Translations under genes and position numbers: made by a program | In this document: one piece after another, positions 1 through 8,587 of the stretch | Layout: each line of letters opens with the position of its first letter | Numbering within the stretch: position 1 is the stretch's first letter | The notes under the pieces: generated by a model | Database searches by the model: none | Told to the model about the DNA's origin: nothing | What the model saw: only the letters and a program-made list of their open reading frames with translations | From: Sulfurivermis fontis | GTDB lineage: Bacteria; Pseudomonadota; Gammaproteobacteria; Thiohalomonadales; Thiohalomonadaceae | Reading direction: 5' to 3' | Assembly: GCF_004001245.1 (NCBI RefSeq) | Contig: NZ_AP018724.1 | Location: forward strand, 3,182,215 to 3,246,214 | DNA length: 64,000 nt

Positions 1-2166
1 CGGATTCCATACCGCGTACTTGCACTCCGGGTAGGTGTTGCAGGAATAGAACATCTTGCCGTAGCGCGACTTGCGCTGCACCAAGGTGCCTTTCTTGCAC
101 TCCGGACAGGTGACGCCGGTGTCCGCCGGTTTTTCCAGCGGCTCGATGTACTTGCACTTGGGATAGGCGGAACAGCCGATGAACTTGCCATAACGCCCCT
201 GGCGGATGATCAGCGGCGAGCCACACTTGGGACAGGTGCGTCCTTCCACGACCTCCGGCGGCGCCTCTTCCTTCTGTTCGGCGGTCTCGTTCAGGTTGCG
301 CGTGTAGTCGCATTCGGGATAACCGCTGCAACCGATGAAGCGGCCGCGGCGCCCCAGGCGGATGGTGAGCGGCTTGCCGCACTTGGGGCAGGCCTCGTCC
401 ATGGCCTCCTGGGTGACGTCCTTGCGGCTGACGTCCTTCTCCTTGGTCTCCACCAGTTCCTTGAACGGCCCCCAGAACTCCTCCATCACCGGCACCCACT
501 CGCGCTCGCCGCGCGAGATCTCGTCCAGCTCGTCCTCCAGATGCGCAGTGAAATCGTAGTCCACGTACTTGGTGAAGTGTTCGGTGAGGAACTTGTTGAC
601 GATGCGGCCAACGTCGGTGGGGATGAAGCGTTTCTTGTCCATCTCCACGTACTCGCGCTGCTGCAGCGTCGAGATGATCGAGGCATAGGTGGAGGGACGG
701 CCGATGCCGTACTCTTCCAGCGCCTTCACCAGCGAGGCCTCCGAATAGCGCGGCGGCGGCTCGGTGAAATGCTGTTCGGTACGGATCGCCATGAGGGTCA
801 CGCTGTCGCCCTCGTGCAGCGGCGGCAACAGACGGTTGTCCTCGTCCTCATCCTTCTTGGCGTCGTCCACACTCTCCTCGTACACCGCCATGAAACCGGG
901 ATGCACCACGGTCGAGCCGTTGGCGCGAAAGGTGTTGCCCGCGCCGGCAGCGATATCCACCGCCACGGTATCGATGGTGGCGTGGATCATCTGGCAGGCC
1001 AGGGTACGTTTCCAGATCAGCTCGTACAGCTTGTACTGTTCCTTGCTCAGATGCTCCTTCAGTGAGTCAGGCTCGCGCAGCACGGAAGTGGGGCGTACCG
1101 CCTCGTGCGCCTCCTGGGCGTTCTTCGACTTGGTCTTGTAGATACGCGGCTCCTTGGGCACGTTGTCCTTGCCGAAACGCTGGGCGATGTAGCCGCGGAT
1201 CTCGTCCAGCGCCTCCTGCGCCAGATTCACCGAGTCGGTACGCATGTAGGTGATGAGACCGACGGTCTCACCGCCGATATCGATGCCTTCATACAACTGT
1301 TGCGCGGTGCGCATGGTGCGCTGTGCGGTGAAACCGAGCTTGCGGGAGGCCTCCTGTTGCAGGGTGGAGGTGGTGAACGGCGCCGCCGGATTGCGCTTGC
1401 GCTGCTTCTTTTCCACCTTGCTCACTACCAGCTTGCCGGCAGCGGCCTTGCTCAGGGTCTTTTCCGCCGCCTTGGCCTGTTTGGCGTCGGTGATGGAGAA
1501 CTGGGTTATCTTCTCGCCTTCGAGTTGGGTCAGTTTGGCGGTAAAACCCTGCTTGGCGGCCAGGGCATCGGCCTCGATGGTCCAGTATTCGCGCGCCTTG
1601 AACGCCTCGATCTCCAGCTCGCGCTCGACGATGAGGCGCAGCGCCGGGCTTTGCACGCGACCGGCGGACAGGCCGCGGCGGATCTTCTTCCACAGCAGCG
1701 GCGAGAGGTTGAAGCCCACCAGGTAATCGAGGGCGCGGCGCGCCTGCTGCGCATTGACCAGCTCCATGGCCAGTTCGCGCGGATGTTCCACCGCCTCCTG
1801 GATGGCCTTCTTGGTGATTTCGTGGAACACCACGCGTGCCACTCGCTTGTTCTTGAGCAACTTGCGTTCGTTGAGGATCTCGTACAGGTGCCAGGAAATG
1901 GCCTCTCCCTCGCGGTCCGGGTCAGTGGCCAGATACAGGCTGTCGGCCTTGGCGAGCGCCTTGGCGATGGCATCGACGTGCTTTTCGTTTTTGTCGATGA
2001 CCTCATACTGCATCCTGAAACCATGCGCCGGATCGACTGCACCCTCCTTGGGGCGCAGGTCGCGCACATGGCCATAGGACGCCAACACCTCGAAATCCTT
2101 GCCCAGGTATTTCTTGATGGTCTTGGCCTTGGCCGGCGATTCAACGATGACGAGGTGTTTGCTCAT
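1..2166 (-). CDS. topA: DNA topoisomerase I, 3' end cut by window edge
   Basis: Type IA topoisomerase that relaxes negative supercoils by single-strand passage. The frame is open from the ATG at 2166 to the window edge (722 codons; the E. coli enzyme has 865), so only the extreme C terminus is missing. The N terminus (MSKHLVIVESPAKAKTI) is the TOPRIM strand, the acidic TDPDREGE motif follows, and the catalytic tyrosine lies in GLITYMRTDS. The C-terminal part has three four-cysteine zinc modules (CPKCG...GCSGYPEC, CPKCG...GCSAYPKC, CPECK...SCNTYPEC) that bind single-stranded DNA and RNA polymerase. It follows smg and dprA on the same strand but is separated from smg by a strong terminator, so it probably has its own promoter in the short gap. 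Confidence 0.97.
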   Translation of the reverse strand, partial: MSKHLVIVESPAKAKTIKKYLGKDFEVLASYGHVRDLRPKEGAVDPAHGFRMQYEVIDKNEKHVDAIAKALAKADSLYLATDPDREGEAISWHLYEILNERKLLKNKRVARVVFHEITKKAIQEAVEHPRELAMELVNAQQARRALDYLVGFNLSPLLWKKIRRGLSAGRVQSPALRLIVERELEIEAFKAREYWTIEADALAAKQGFTAKLTQLEGEKITQFSITDAKQAKAAEKTLSKAAAGKLVVSKVEKKQRKRNPAAPFTTSTLQQEASRKLGFTAQRTMRTAQQLYEGIDIGGETVGLITYMRTDSVNLAQEALDEIRGYIAQRFGKDNVPKEPRIYKTKSKNAQEAHEAVRPTSVLREPDSLKEHLSKEQYKLYELIWKRTLACQMIHATIDTVAVDIAAGAGNTFRANGSTVVHPGFMAVYEESVDDAKKDEDEDNRLLPPLHEGDSVTLMAIRTEQHFTEPPPRYSEASLVKALEEYGIGRPSTYASIISTLQQREYVEMDKKRFIPTDVGRIVNKFLTEHFTKYVDYDFTAHLEDELDEISRGEREWVPVMEEFWGPFKELVETKEKDVSRKDVTQEAMDEACPKCGKPLTIRLGRRGRFIGCSGYPECDYTRNLNETAEQKEEAPPEVVEGRTCPKCGSPLIIRQGRYGKFIGCSAYPKCKYIEPLEKPADTGVTCPECKKGTLVQRKSRYGKMFYSCNTYPECKYAVWNP

Positions 2167-2177
2167 ACTGCTTCCTT

Positions 2178-2207
2178 AAAAAACAAATGCCCGCGTTACG
2201 CGGGCAT
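2178..2207 (-). terminator. Rho-independent terminator after smg
   Basis: A 9-bp perfect GC-rich stem (ATGCCCGCG / CGCGGGCAT, loop TAA as read on the minus strand) is followed by TTGTTTTTT. It ends the dprA-smg transcript just before topA. Confidence 0.9.
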
Positions 2208-2231
2208 ACCTTGTCGAACGAGAGGGTGCGC

Positions 2232-2708
2232 TCAGTGCAACACACCCGCCGTCTCGTCCAGAACCAGATCTTCCATCCACGCAAACGCCGCCTCGCGGCC
2301 GGGCTGGTTGAACAGGACCATCAGGATCACCCACTTGAGCTGCTCCAGGTCCACCTCGTCCTCTTCCAACGCCATCACCCGATCGATGACCATTTCGCGC
2401 GTGGCGGAATCGAGCACGCCCATCTGTTCCATGAACAGAATGAAGCCGCGGCACTCGGTATTGATCTTCTCCAGCTCCGGCTCGGAATAGAAGCGGAGGG
2501 AGCCGGACGGCACCGCTGCGGGCAGCGCATCGTCCTGCAGATCGGCCAGACCCTCCAACCAGTCGAAGGCCTTGCCGATCTCGTTCTGGCGGAAACCGGC
2601 CTCCAGCAGTGCCTCTTGTAGCGCATCCTGATCCTCGTCGAAACCTATTTCATCTTCGATGTAGTTTTCGAACAGGTACATCAGGACATCAAACACGTTT
2701 TGCTTCAT
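2232..2708 (-). CDS. smg: Smg family protein (DUF494)
   Basis: 158-residue acidic protein of the Smg/DUF494 family, almost always found between dprA (smf) and topA in gammaproteobacteria; its biochemical role is not established. It starts MKQNVFDVLMYLFENYIE, as typical Smg proteins do, and is rich in Glu/Asp with predicted helices throughout. No signal peptide or membrane segment is visible. The dprA stop codon directly abuts its ATG, which indicates co-transcription and probably translational coupling, and the transcript ends at the hairpin before topA. Confidence 0.9.
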   Translation of the reverse strand: MKQNVFDVLMYLFENYIEDEIGFDEDQDALQEALLEAGFRQNEIGKAFDWLEGLADLQDDALPAAVPSGSLRFYSEPELEKINTECRGFILFMEQMGVLDSATREMVIDRVMALEEDEVDLEQLKWVILMVLFNQPGREAAFAWMEDLVLDETAGVLH

Positions 2709-3812
2709 TCAGAGGCTCTCTTTGCTGGTCCGGGCATAACCCCCGCCCGCCGCGGAGGCCACGAAGCCCTCCAGTTCCAGTAACAACAGCATGGAGGAAA
2801 CGGCATCGGCCGTCAATCCGCTGCGTTCCACCAGGATGTCCACGGCAGTAGGCGCGAAATCGATGCAATCGAGCAGACGACGATAATCCTCATCAAGGTT
2901 AAATTCACTTACTTCGGGCGTGGCTTCTTGCGCCAGCGCCGCGCGCAGCTGCGGCGCCAGCTCCTCCAGAATGTCCTGTGCCGTCTCCACCAGTTTGGCG
3001 CCATCCCGTATCAGGCGATGGCAGCCACGCGCCAGTGGGTTGTGGATCGAACCGGGAATGGCGAACACCTCGCGGCCCTGCTCCGACGCGCTGCGCGCGG
3101 TGAGCAGGGAACCGCTGCGCAGCGCCGCCTCCACCACCAACGTGCCCAGCGCCAGTCCGCTGATGAGGCGGTTGCGGCGCGGGAAATGACCGGGCAACGG
3201 TGGCGTACCCGGCGGATATTCGCTCACCAGGGCGCCGCCGCCGTCGACGATGGCGTGGGCCAGATCACGATGGCGCGCCGGATAGATGCGATCCGGTCCG
3301 GTGCCGAACACCGCAATGGTCTGCCCCTTGGCGGCCAGGGCTCCGCGATGGGACGCGCCGTCGATGCCAAGGGCCAGGCCGCTGGTGATGGTCAGTCCGG
3401 CGGCCGCCAGGACACGGGCAAACTGCGTTGCCGTCTCCTCGCCCAGCGGCGTTGGATTGCGGCTTCCCACCATTGCCAGCTGCGGCGTGAGCAGGGCCTC
3501 GGCCGCACCATGCACGAACAACAGCGGCGGCGCATCGCGCAGCTGCGCGAGCAGGGGCGGATAGCGGGGATCCTGCAAGGTGATGATATGACGCTCCCCG
3601 CCGGCCCAGGCCAGATCCTGCTCCACGGCCTCCCATGCCGGCGCACGCAGGGCCGCGCGCAGTTCCGGCTCCAGCGCGGGATCGCGCGTGCCGTGGTCGA
3701 ACAGTGCGCTGGGCGAACCATGCTGCACCAGCAATTCGCGCAGCCGCACCGGACCGATGCCGGGCAGGTGCAACAGGGCGAGCCAATGGTGAAGTTCGTC
3801 GCGGGAGGTCAT
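2709..3812 (-). CDS. dprA: DNA-processing protein DprA
   Basis: DprA/Smf loads RecA on incoming single-stranded DNA during natural transformation. At 367 residues it has the family length: an N-terminal helical SAM-like region (residues 1-70), the extended Rossmann fold with MVGSRNPTPLGEE and ITSGLALGIDGASHRGAL (about 115-165), and a C-terminal winged-helix domain (about 305-365, ending TADAVSSMLLLLELEGFV). It lies head to tail with smg with no gap. DprA is widespread also in species not known to be competent, so its presence alone does not prove transformation. Confidence 0.96.
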   Translation of the reverse strand: MTSRDELHHWLALLHLPGIGPVRLRELLVQHGSPSALFDHGTRDPALEPELRAALRAPAWEAVEQDLAWAGGERHIITLQDPRYPPLLAQLRDAPPLLFVHGAAEALLTPQLAMVGSRNPTPLGEETATQFARVLAAAGLTITSGLALGIDGASHRGALAAKGQTIAVFGTGPDRIYPARHRDLAHAIVDGGGALVSEYPPGTPPLPGHFPRRNRLISGLALGTLVVEAALRSGSLLTARSASEQGREVFAIPGSIHNPLARGCHRLIRDGAKLVETAQDILEELAPQLRAALAQEATPEVSEFNLDEDYRRLLDCIDFAPTAVDILVERSGLTADAVSSMLLLLELEGFVASAAGGGYARTSKESL

Positions 3813-3877
3813 CTCTAGTCAGCCATGTCCCTATAGCCAGGCTCACAGTATAGCGACTACGGCCGCCACAAAGGCAA

Positions 3878-3897
3878 ACGGCGCCCGCAGGCGCCGT
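3878..3897 (-). terminator. Probable terminator after the LysM gene
   Basis: A perfect 8-bp stem (ACGGCGCC / GGCGCCGT, loop of 4) followed on the minus strand by TTGCCTTTGT. It lies between the LysM lipoprotein gene and dprA. The T-tract is imperfect, so termination may be partial and dprA may receive some read-through. Confidence 0.6.
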
Positions 3898-3917
3898 CTG
3901 TGCGGGGGCATGCGCCC

Positions 3918-5039
3918 TCAGGGGTTGGTTACGAAGTCGTTCACGTGCATGGTGCGGGTGGCCTTCAGTACCAGACCGTAGCTGACGCGGGCAAAGGTGC
4001 GGAACACCATCAGGGTACCGGCATGCTCGTCGGGCATCTTGACCAGCTCGTTGTCGCGGCGGGCATCACGCACCGTCTCGCCACGCTGGTAGACAGCCAG
4101 CACATGACCCGGCTCCATGCCGTCGTTCTGACCCAGGTTGATGGCCACCACCTGGAACTGGCCGATGAGGGCCACGCCGCCCGGCACGGCGATGATCTGG
4201 CCGCGCACCTTGTCCTTGGGCGCGCGCGGCAGGAAGCTGGTATCCGACAGGGCGTCGTTCATCGGCAGCAGACGATCGCCGTTCAGGATTTCACGTGTCG
4301 CCTTGTTGATCTGCAGGGTGGAGACATCATCGAAGTCCTTCAGCTGGGCATCCCCCAGATGGATCGCCTCGTAACCGAGGATATCATCGCGATCCTCGGG
4401 GTTGCGGTAGACATCGCCCGGACGCACCACCATGTATTCCGTCAGGTTCGCATCGCTGAGGCCGCGCACGTAGATGCGATGGCCGGGGCCGGCGACCAGG
4501 TGGCGATCGACGCTGGACACGATATACGGCGCCGCCTCCAGTTCCTCCTGGGTCACCACGCGCGGGCGGCTCAGGAACGGGCGGATGGCATCCATGGGAA
4601 TGGTGGGGATGGGTCGATCCAGCCCTTCCACACGCACCTTCGGCGACAGGCGCACCTCCGGCCGGCCGGGGGCGGTGGTGCTGATCTTGCCGCCGCGGTG
4701 GATCTGGATGATGGGACGCCCGTCCTTGTAGGCCAGGATCAGGATGTCGCCGGGATAGATGAGGTGCGGATTTTCGATCTGCGGATTGCTGTCCCACAGT
4801 TCCGGCCAGCGCCATGGATCCTCGAGGAAGCGCGAGGAGATGTCCCACAGGGTATCGCCCTTCACCACCACGTATTGCTGCGGGGCATCGGGCTTCACGA
4901 CCAGCGGTGCCGGTTCTGCGACCGGTTCGGGTTGCGGCGGTTCCGGCGCCGGTTGCGGTGCACTGGCACAACCGACGACAATGGCAGCGGCTGCCAGCAG
5001 GGTGAGCAGTCGGGAGATACGGAGCGGATTCTTTTCCAT
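3918..5039 (-). CDS. LysM-domain lipoprotein
   Basis: 373-residue exported protein. The N terminus has a basic stretch, a hydrophobic segment and a lipobox ending VVGC at Cys24, so it should be a lipoprotein. A Pro-rich linker (residues 27-50) follows, then one LysM module (about 54-103; YVVVKGDTLWDISSRF ... IYPGDIL) that binds peptidoglycan glycan. The remaining 270 residues form the C-terminal region conserved in this family. The gene normally sits between dprA and def, facing def, as here. It is an orthologue of the LysM protein next to dprA in Pseudomonas (PA0020-like); its exact function is unknown. Confidence 0.9.
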   Translation of the reverse strand: MEKNPLRISRLLTLLAAAAIVVGCASAPQPAPEPPQPEPVAEPAPLVVKPDAPQQYVVVKGDTLWDISSRFLEDPWRWPELWDSNPQIENPHLIYPGDILILAYKDGRPIIQIHRGGKISTTAPGRPEVRLSPKVRVEGLDRPIPTIPMDAIRPFLSRPRVVTQEELEAAPYIVSSVDRHLVAGPGHRIYVRGLSDANLTEYMVVRPGDVYRNPEDRDDILGYEAIHLGDAQLKDFDDVSTLQINKATREILNGDRLLPMNDALSDTSFLPRAPKDKVRGQIIAVPGGVALIGQFQVVAINLGQNDGMEPGHVLAVYQRGETVRDARRDNELVKMPDEHAGTLMVFRTFARVSYGLVLKATRTMHVNDFVTNP

Positions 5040-5223
5040 GGGCGTCCCGTAAGATGTTTGTATCGAATTCGGTGTCCACCCGAGACTCAGGGTGGTTCCC
5101 CCTGTTCCAGCCCGGCCCCGCGGCCGCTGCCGGTGGGTCGTCCTGAAGGCCAGAACCTAGTATCATCATTACTTTAGCAGCAAGTCTTGCGCAATTACTA
5201 TAGGTTTGTCACGGAAAACCGCC

Positions 5224-5727
5224 ATGGCCATCCTCAACATCCTTCATTTCCCCGATCCGCGCCTGCGCACCCGCGCCGCGCCGGTGTCCCAGGTGGACGA
5301 TGGCATCCGCCGCCTGGTGGACGACATGTTCGACACCATGTACGACGCCCCGGGCATCGGCCTGGCCGCCACCCAGGTGAATGTGCACCAGCGTGTCATC
5401 GTCATCGACGTATCGGAAGAAAAAAACGAGCCGCGGGTATTCATCAACCCCGAGATCATCAGCCGCGACGGCGTGGAGCGGATGGACGAGGGCTGCCTGT
5501 CGGTGCCCGGGGTGTATGAGACGGTGGAGCGGGCGGAAAAGGTCACGGTACGTGCCCTCAACCGCGACGGCCAGCCCTTCGAGCTGGAGGCCGACGGCCT
5601 GCTGGCGGTGTGCATCCAGCACGAAATGGATCACCTGGAGGGCAAGCTGTTCGTCGACTATCTCTCCAGCCTCAAGCGCGAGCGCATACGCAAAAAACTC
5701 GAAAAGCTGCGCCGCCAGACACTGTAA
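5224..5727 (+). CDS. def: Peptide deformylase
   Basis: Removes the N-formyl group from nascent proteins using a metal ion. All three family motifs are present: [17 protein letters not shown] (metal-ligand Cys) and HEMDH (two His ligands and catalytic Glu). I chose the ATG at 5224 ([16 protein letters not shown]), which matches the family N terminus and gives 167 residues, over an upstream in-frame TTG at 5206 that would add six atypical residues. It starts the def-fmt-rsmB run and is divergent from the LysM gene across a 184-bp gap. Confidence 0.97.
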   Translation: MAILNILHFPDPRLRTRAAPVSQVDDGIRRLVDDMFDTMYDAPGIGLAATQVNVHQRVIVIDVSEEKNEPRVFINPEIISRDGVERMDEGCLSVPGVYETVERAEKVTVRALNRDGQPFELEADGLLAVCIQHEMDHLEGKLFVDYLSSLKRERIRKKLEKLRRQTL

Positions 5728-5777
5728 GCGCCCACCAACAACGGGCCCGGTCACGCCCCCATCCTTTCGGTACCCCC

Positions 5778-6719
5778 ATGAATCCGCTGAAGATCGTCTT
5801 TGCCGGCACGCCCGAGTTCGCCGCCGTGGCCCTCAAGGCCCTGCTGGCCTCACGCCACCAGGTCATCGCCGCCTATACCCAACCGGACCGTCCCGCCGGC
5901 CGCGGCCGCAAGCTCACCCCCAGTCCGGTCAAGGCCCTGGCGCTGGAGCACGGCGTGCCGGTATATCAGCCCTTGTCGCTGAAGGACGCGGCGGCGCAGC
6001 AGGAACTGGCCGCGCTCCGGCCGGACGTGATGGTGGTCGCCGCCTATGGCCTGCTGCTGCCCAAGGCGGTGCTGGACCTGCCGCGCCACGGCTGCCTCAA
6101 CATCCACGGCTCGCTGCTGCCGCGCTGGCGCGGTGCCGCACCGATCCAGCGCGCCATCCTGGCGGGCGACGCCGAAACCGGCATCACCATCATGCAGATG
6201 GACGTCGGCCTCGATACCGGCGCCATGCTGTATAAGGTCCGCACCCCGATCAGCGACAACGACACCGCCGCCACGCTGCACGACCGCCTCGCCGCCCTCG
6301 GCGCCGAGGCCCTGCTCACCGCGCTGGACCGGCTCCAGGCGGGCACCCTGCACGGCGAAGCGCAGGACGAGGCCCTGGCCAACTACGCCAAGAAACTGGA
6401 CAAGACCGAGGCCGCCATCGACTGGTCGCGCAGCGCCGTGGAGCTGTCGCGCCAGGTGCGCGCCTTCAATCCCTGGCCGGTGGCGCAGGCGCGGCTGGGC
6501 GACGAGGTATTGCGTGTGTGGGAGGCGGTGGTGCTGCATGAGGCCGCCGACGCCGCCCCCGGCCGCGTGGTACGCAGCGGACGCGACGGCATCGACGTCG
6601 CCACCGGCGACGGCCTGCTGCGCCTGCGGCGCGTGCAACTACCCGGCGGCAAACCGCTGGCCGCCGGCGACTTTCTCAATGCCCACCCGCTCGACGGCGT
6701 AACCCTCGGCAATGGCTAA
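5778..6719 (+). CDS. fmt: Methionyl-tRNA formyltransferase
   Basis: Formylates initiator Met-tRNA with 10-formyl-tetrahydrofolate. The protein is 313 residues from the ATG at 5778 ([19 protein letters not shown]), the normal Fmt length; a longer in-frame extension upstream would overlap def and is not credible. The formyltransferase domain shows [16 protein letters not shown] and [11 protein letters not shown]; the C-terminal domain (about 205-310) is the OB-like tRNA-binding part. It lies 50 bp after def and overlaps the rsmB start by 8 nt, so the two are translationally coupled. Confidence 0.97.
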   Translation: MNPLKIVFAGTPEFAAVALKALLASRHQVIAAYTQPDRPAGRGRKLTPSPVKALALEHGVPVYQPLSLKDAAAQQELAALRPDVMVVAAYGLLLPKAVLDLPRHGCLNIHGSLLPRWRGAAPIQRAILAGDAETGITIMQMDVGLDTGAMLYKVRTPISDNDTAATLHDRLAALGAEALLTALDRLQAGTLHGEAQDEALANYAKKLDKTEAAIDWSRSAVELSRQVRAFNPWPVAQARLGDEVLRVWEAVVLHEAADAAPGRVVRSGRDGIDVATGDGLLRLRRVQLPGGKPLAAGDFLNAHPLDGVTLGNG

Positions 6720-8022
6720 ACACCGCAAGGAGGATGCCCGCAGCGCCGCAGCCCGGGTCATCGAGCAGGTGCTGGCCGAGGGCCGCTCCCTGGCCGCCGC
6801 CCTGCCGCCGGCCCTGAACAGCGTGCCGCCGGCCGAGCGCGGCCTGACCCAGGAGCTGTGCTACGGCACCCTGCGCTGGGCGCCGCGGCTGGAGGCCCTG
6901 GCCTCGAGGCTGCTGGACAAGCCGCTGCGCGCCCGCGACAGCGACGTGCACGCCTTGCTGCTGGTCGGCCTGTACCAGCTGCTCTATCTCAACGTGCCGC
7001 CCCACGCCGCGGTGTCGCTCACCGTCGACGCCACGGTAAAACTGAAGAAGGAATGGGCGCGCGGCCTGCTCAACGGCGTGCTGCGCCGGCTGCTGCGCGA
7101 GCAGGAGTCCCTGCTCGCCGCGGTGGACGCCAGCACATCGGCCGCCCTGGCCCATCCCGCCTGGCTGCTGGCCCGCTTCGAGCAGGACTGGCCCGAAGAC
7201 TGGCGCGCCATCGCCGCCGCCAACAACGCCCGCCCGCCCATGACCTTGCGCGTCAACCGCCGGCAGGGCAGCCGCGCTGATTATCTCGCCCGGCTGGAGG
7301 CGGCAGGCCTTGCCGCCTGTGCCGTGGCGCATGTGCCCGACGCCATCACCCTCGCCGCCCCGGCGGCGGTGGAACAGCTACCCGGCTTTGCCGAAGGCGC
7401 CGTGTCGGTACAGGATGCGGCCGCGCAGCTCGCCGCCGGCCTGCTGCAACTGGCACCGGGCCAGCGCGTGCTGGACGCCTGCGCCGCGCCCGGCGGCAAG
7501 ACCGGCCACATGCTGGAAACCTGTCCCGAGATCGAGCTGCTGGCCCTGGACAGCGAGGCCGAGCGCCTGCAGCGGGTGGCGGAAAACCTCGCGCGCCTGC
7601 GGCTCACCGCCGCACTGCGCACCGGCGACGCGGGCGAGCCGGCGACGTGGTGGGACGGCAAGCCTTACGATCGCATCCTGCTCGACGCCCCCTGCTCCGG
7701 CAGCGGGGTGATCCGGCGCCACCCCGACATCAAGGCCCTGCGCCGTGCGGAGGACATCACCACCCTCGCCGCGCAGCAGGCACGCCTGCTGCGTGCGCTG
7801 TGGCCCTTGCTGGCGCCGGGCGGTATCCTTGTCTACGCCACCTGCTCCATACTCACGGCGGAGAACGCCGGGCAGGTGACCGCCTTTCTGCACGACGAAG
7901 CACAGGCGCAAGAACTCCCCATCACGGCCTCCTGGGGGCGGGCCGTGGCGGCGGGGCGACAGATCCTGCCCGGCGAGAATGGAATGGATGGCTTCTATTA
8001 CGCGGTCCTGCGCAAGACATAA
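6712..8022 (+). CDS. rsmB: 16S rRNA (cytosine-967-C5)-methyltransferase
   Basis: Methylates C967 of 16S rRNA. It has an N-terminal NusB-like RNA-binding domain (about 1-135) and a C-terminal RsmB/NOP methyltransferase domain with SAM motif I ([16 protein letters not shown]), motif IV ([15 protein letters not shown]) and the catalytic cysteine in YATCSIL. 436 residues, close to the E. coli protein. Its start overlaps fmt. Confidence 0.96.
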   Translation: MAKHRKEDARSAAARVIEQVLAEGRSLAAALPPALNSVPPAERGLTQELCYGTLRWAPRLEALASRLLDKPLRARDSDVHALLLVGLYQLLYLNVPPHAAVSLTVDATVKLKKEWARGLLNGVLRRLLREQESLLAAVDASTSAALAHPAWLLARFEQDWPEDWRAIAAANNARPPMTLRVNRRQGSRADYLARLEAAGLAACAVAHVPDAITLAAPAAVEQLPGFAEGAVSVQDAAAQLAAGLLQLAPGQRVLDACAAPGGKTGHMLETCPEIELLALDSEAERLQRVAENLARLRLTAALRTGDAGEPATWWDGKPYDRILLDAPCSGSGVIRRHPDIKALRRAEDITTLAAQQARLLRALWPLLAPGGILVYATCSILTAENAGQVTAFLHDEAQAQELPITASWGRAVAAGRQILPGENGMDGFYYAVLRKT

Positions 8023-8026
8023 CGGG

Positions 8027-8587
8027 GTGCGGCTGGCTGGCTGGCGCCGGCTGCTCTCCGTGTTCGCCCTCTGCCTGTCCAGCCTCCCGGTGCATGCCGC
8101 CGGTTTCGAGATCCACGCCGCCGCCACCAGCCTGGAGGATGACACCTACCAGCTCACCGCCCGCATCGGCTACCACTTCGGCGATGAGGTGCTGGAGGCC
8201 CTGGACAACGGCGTGCCCCTCACCCTGCAGATGGAGGTGGAGGTGCAGCGGGTGCGCAAGTGGTGGACCAACGAGACCCTCGCCAGGCTGACGCAGCGCC
8301 ACCAGCTCACCTACCATGCCTTTTCCGATCAATACCTGCTGCGCAACCTGGACAGCGGCGAACTCACCATCCACCCCACCCTCGGCATGGCCCTGAGCGA
8401 GTTGGGGGCGGTGGACCATTTTCCCCTGTTGCCGGCCGAACAGATCGAGGCCGGCGAGGATTACGAGGTGCAATTGCGCGTCTCCCTGGACATCGAGGCC
8501 CTGCCGGCGCCGCTGCGCCCGGTGGCCTACGTCACCCCCGCCTGGCGCCTGTCGAGCGCGTGGTACACATGCTCCTTGACACCCTGA
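8027..8587 (+). CDS. DUF4390 family exported protein
   Basis: Small exported protein of the DUF4390 family, found upstream of NtrY-like kinases in many gammaproteobacteria; function unknown. The GTG at 8027 gives 186 residues that begin with a clean signal peptide (MRLAGWRRLL then a hydrophobic stretch, cleavage near PVHAAG). An ATG at 7979 is also in frame but would add 16 polar residues and overlap rsmB by 44 nt. The mature part looks beta-rich. Its end overlaps the kinase start by 19 nt, so it is coupled to the sensor gene and may modulate its periplasmic region; that is inference. Confidence 0.75.
   Translation: MRLAGWRRLLSVFALCLSSLPVHAAGFEIHAAATSLEDDTYQLTARIGYHFGDEVLEALDNGVPLTLQMEVEVQRVRKWWTNETLARLTQRHQLTYHAFSDQYLLRNLDSGELTIHPTLGMALSELGAVDHFPLLPAEQIEAGEDYEVQLRVSLDIEALPAPLRPVAYVTPAWRLSSAWYTCSLTP

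Noticed and set aside
5610..5777. In-frame extension of fmt upstream of 5778
   Set aside because: It overlaps def and lacks any similarity to Fmt N termini; the ATG at 5778 matches the family exactly.
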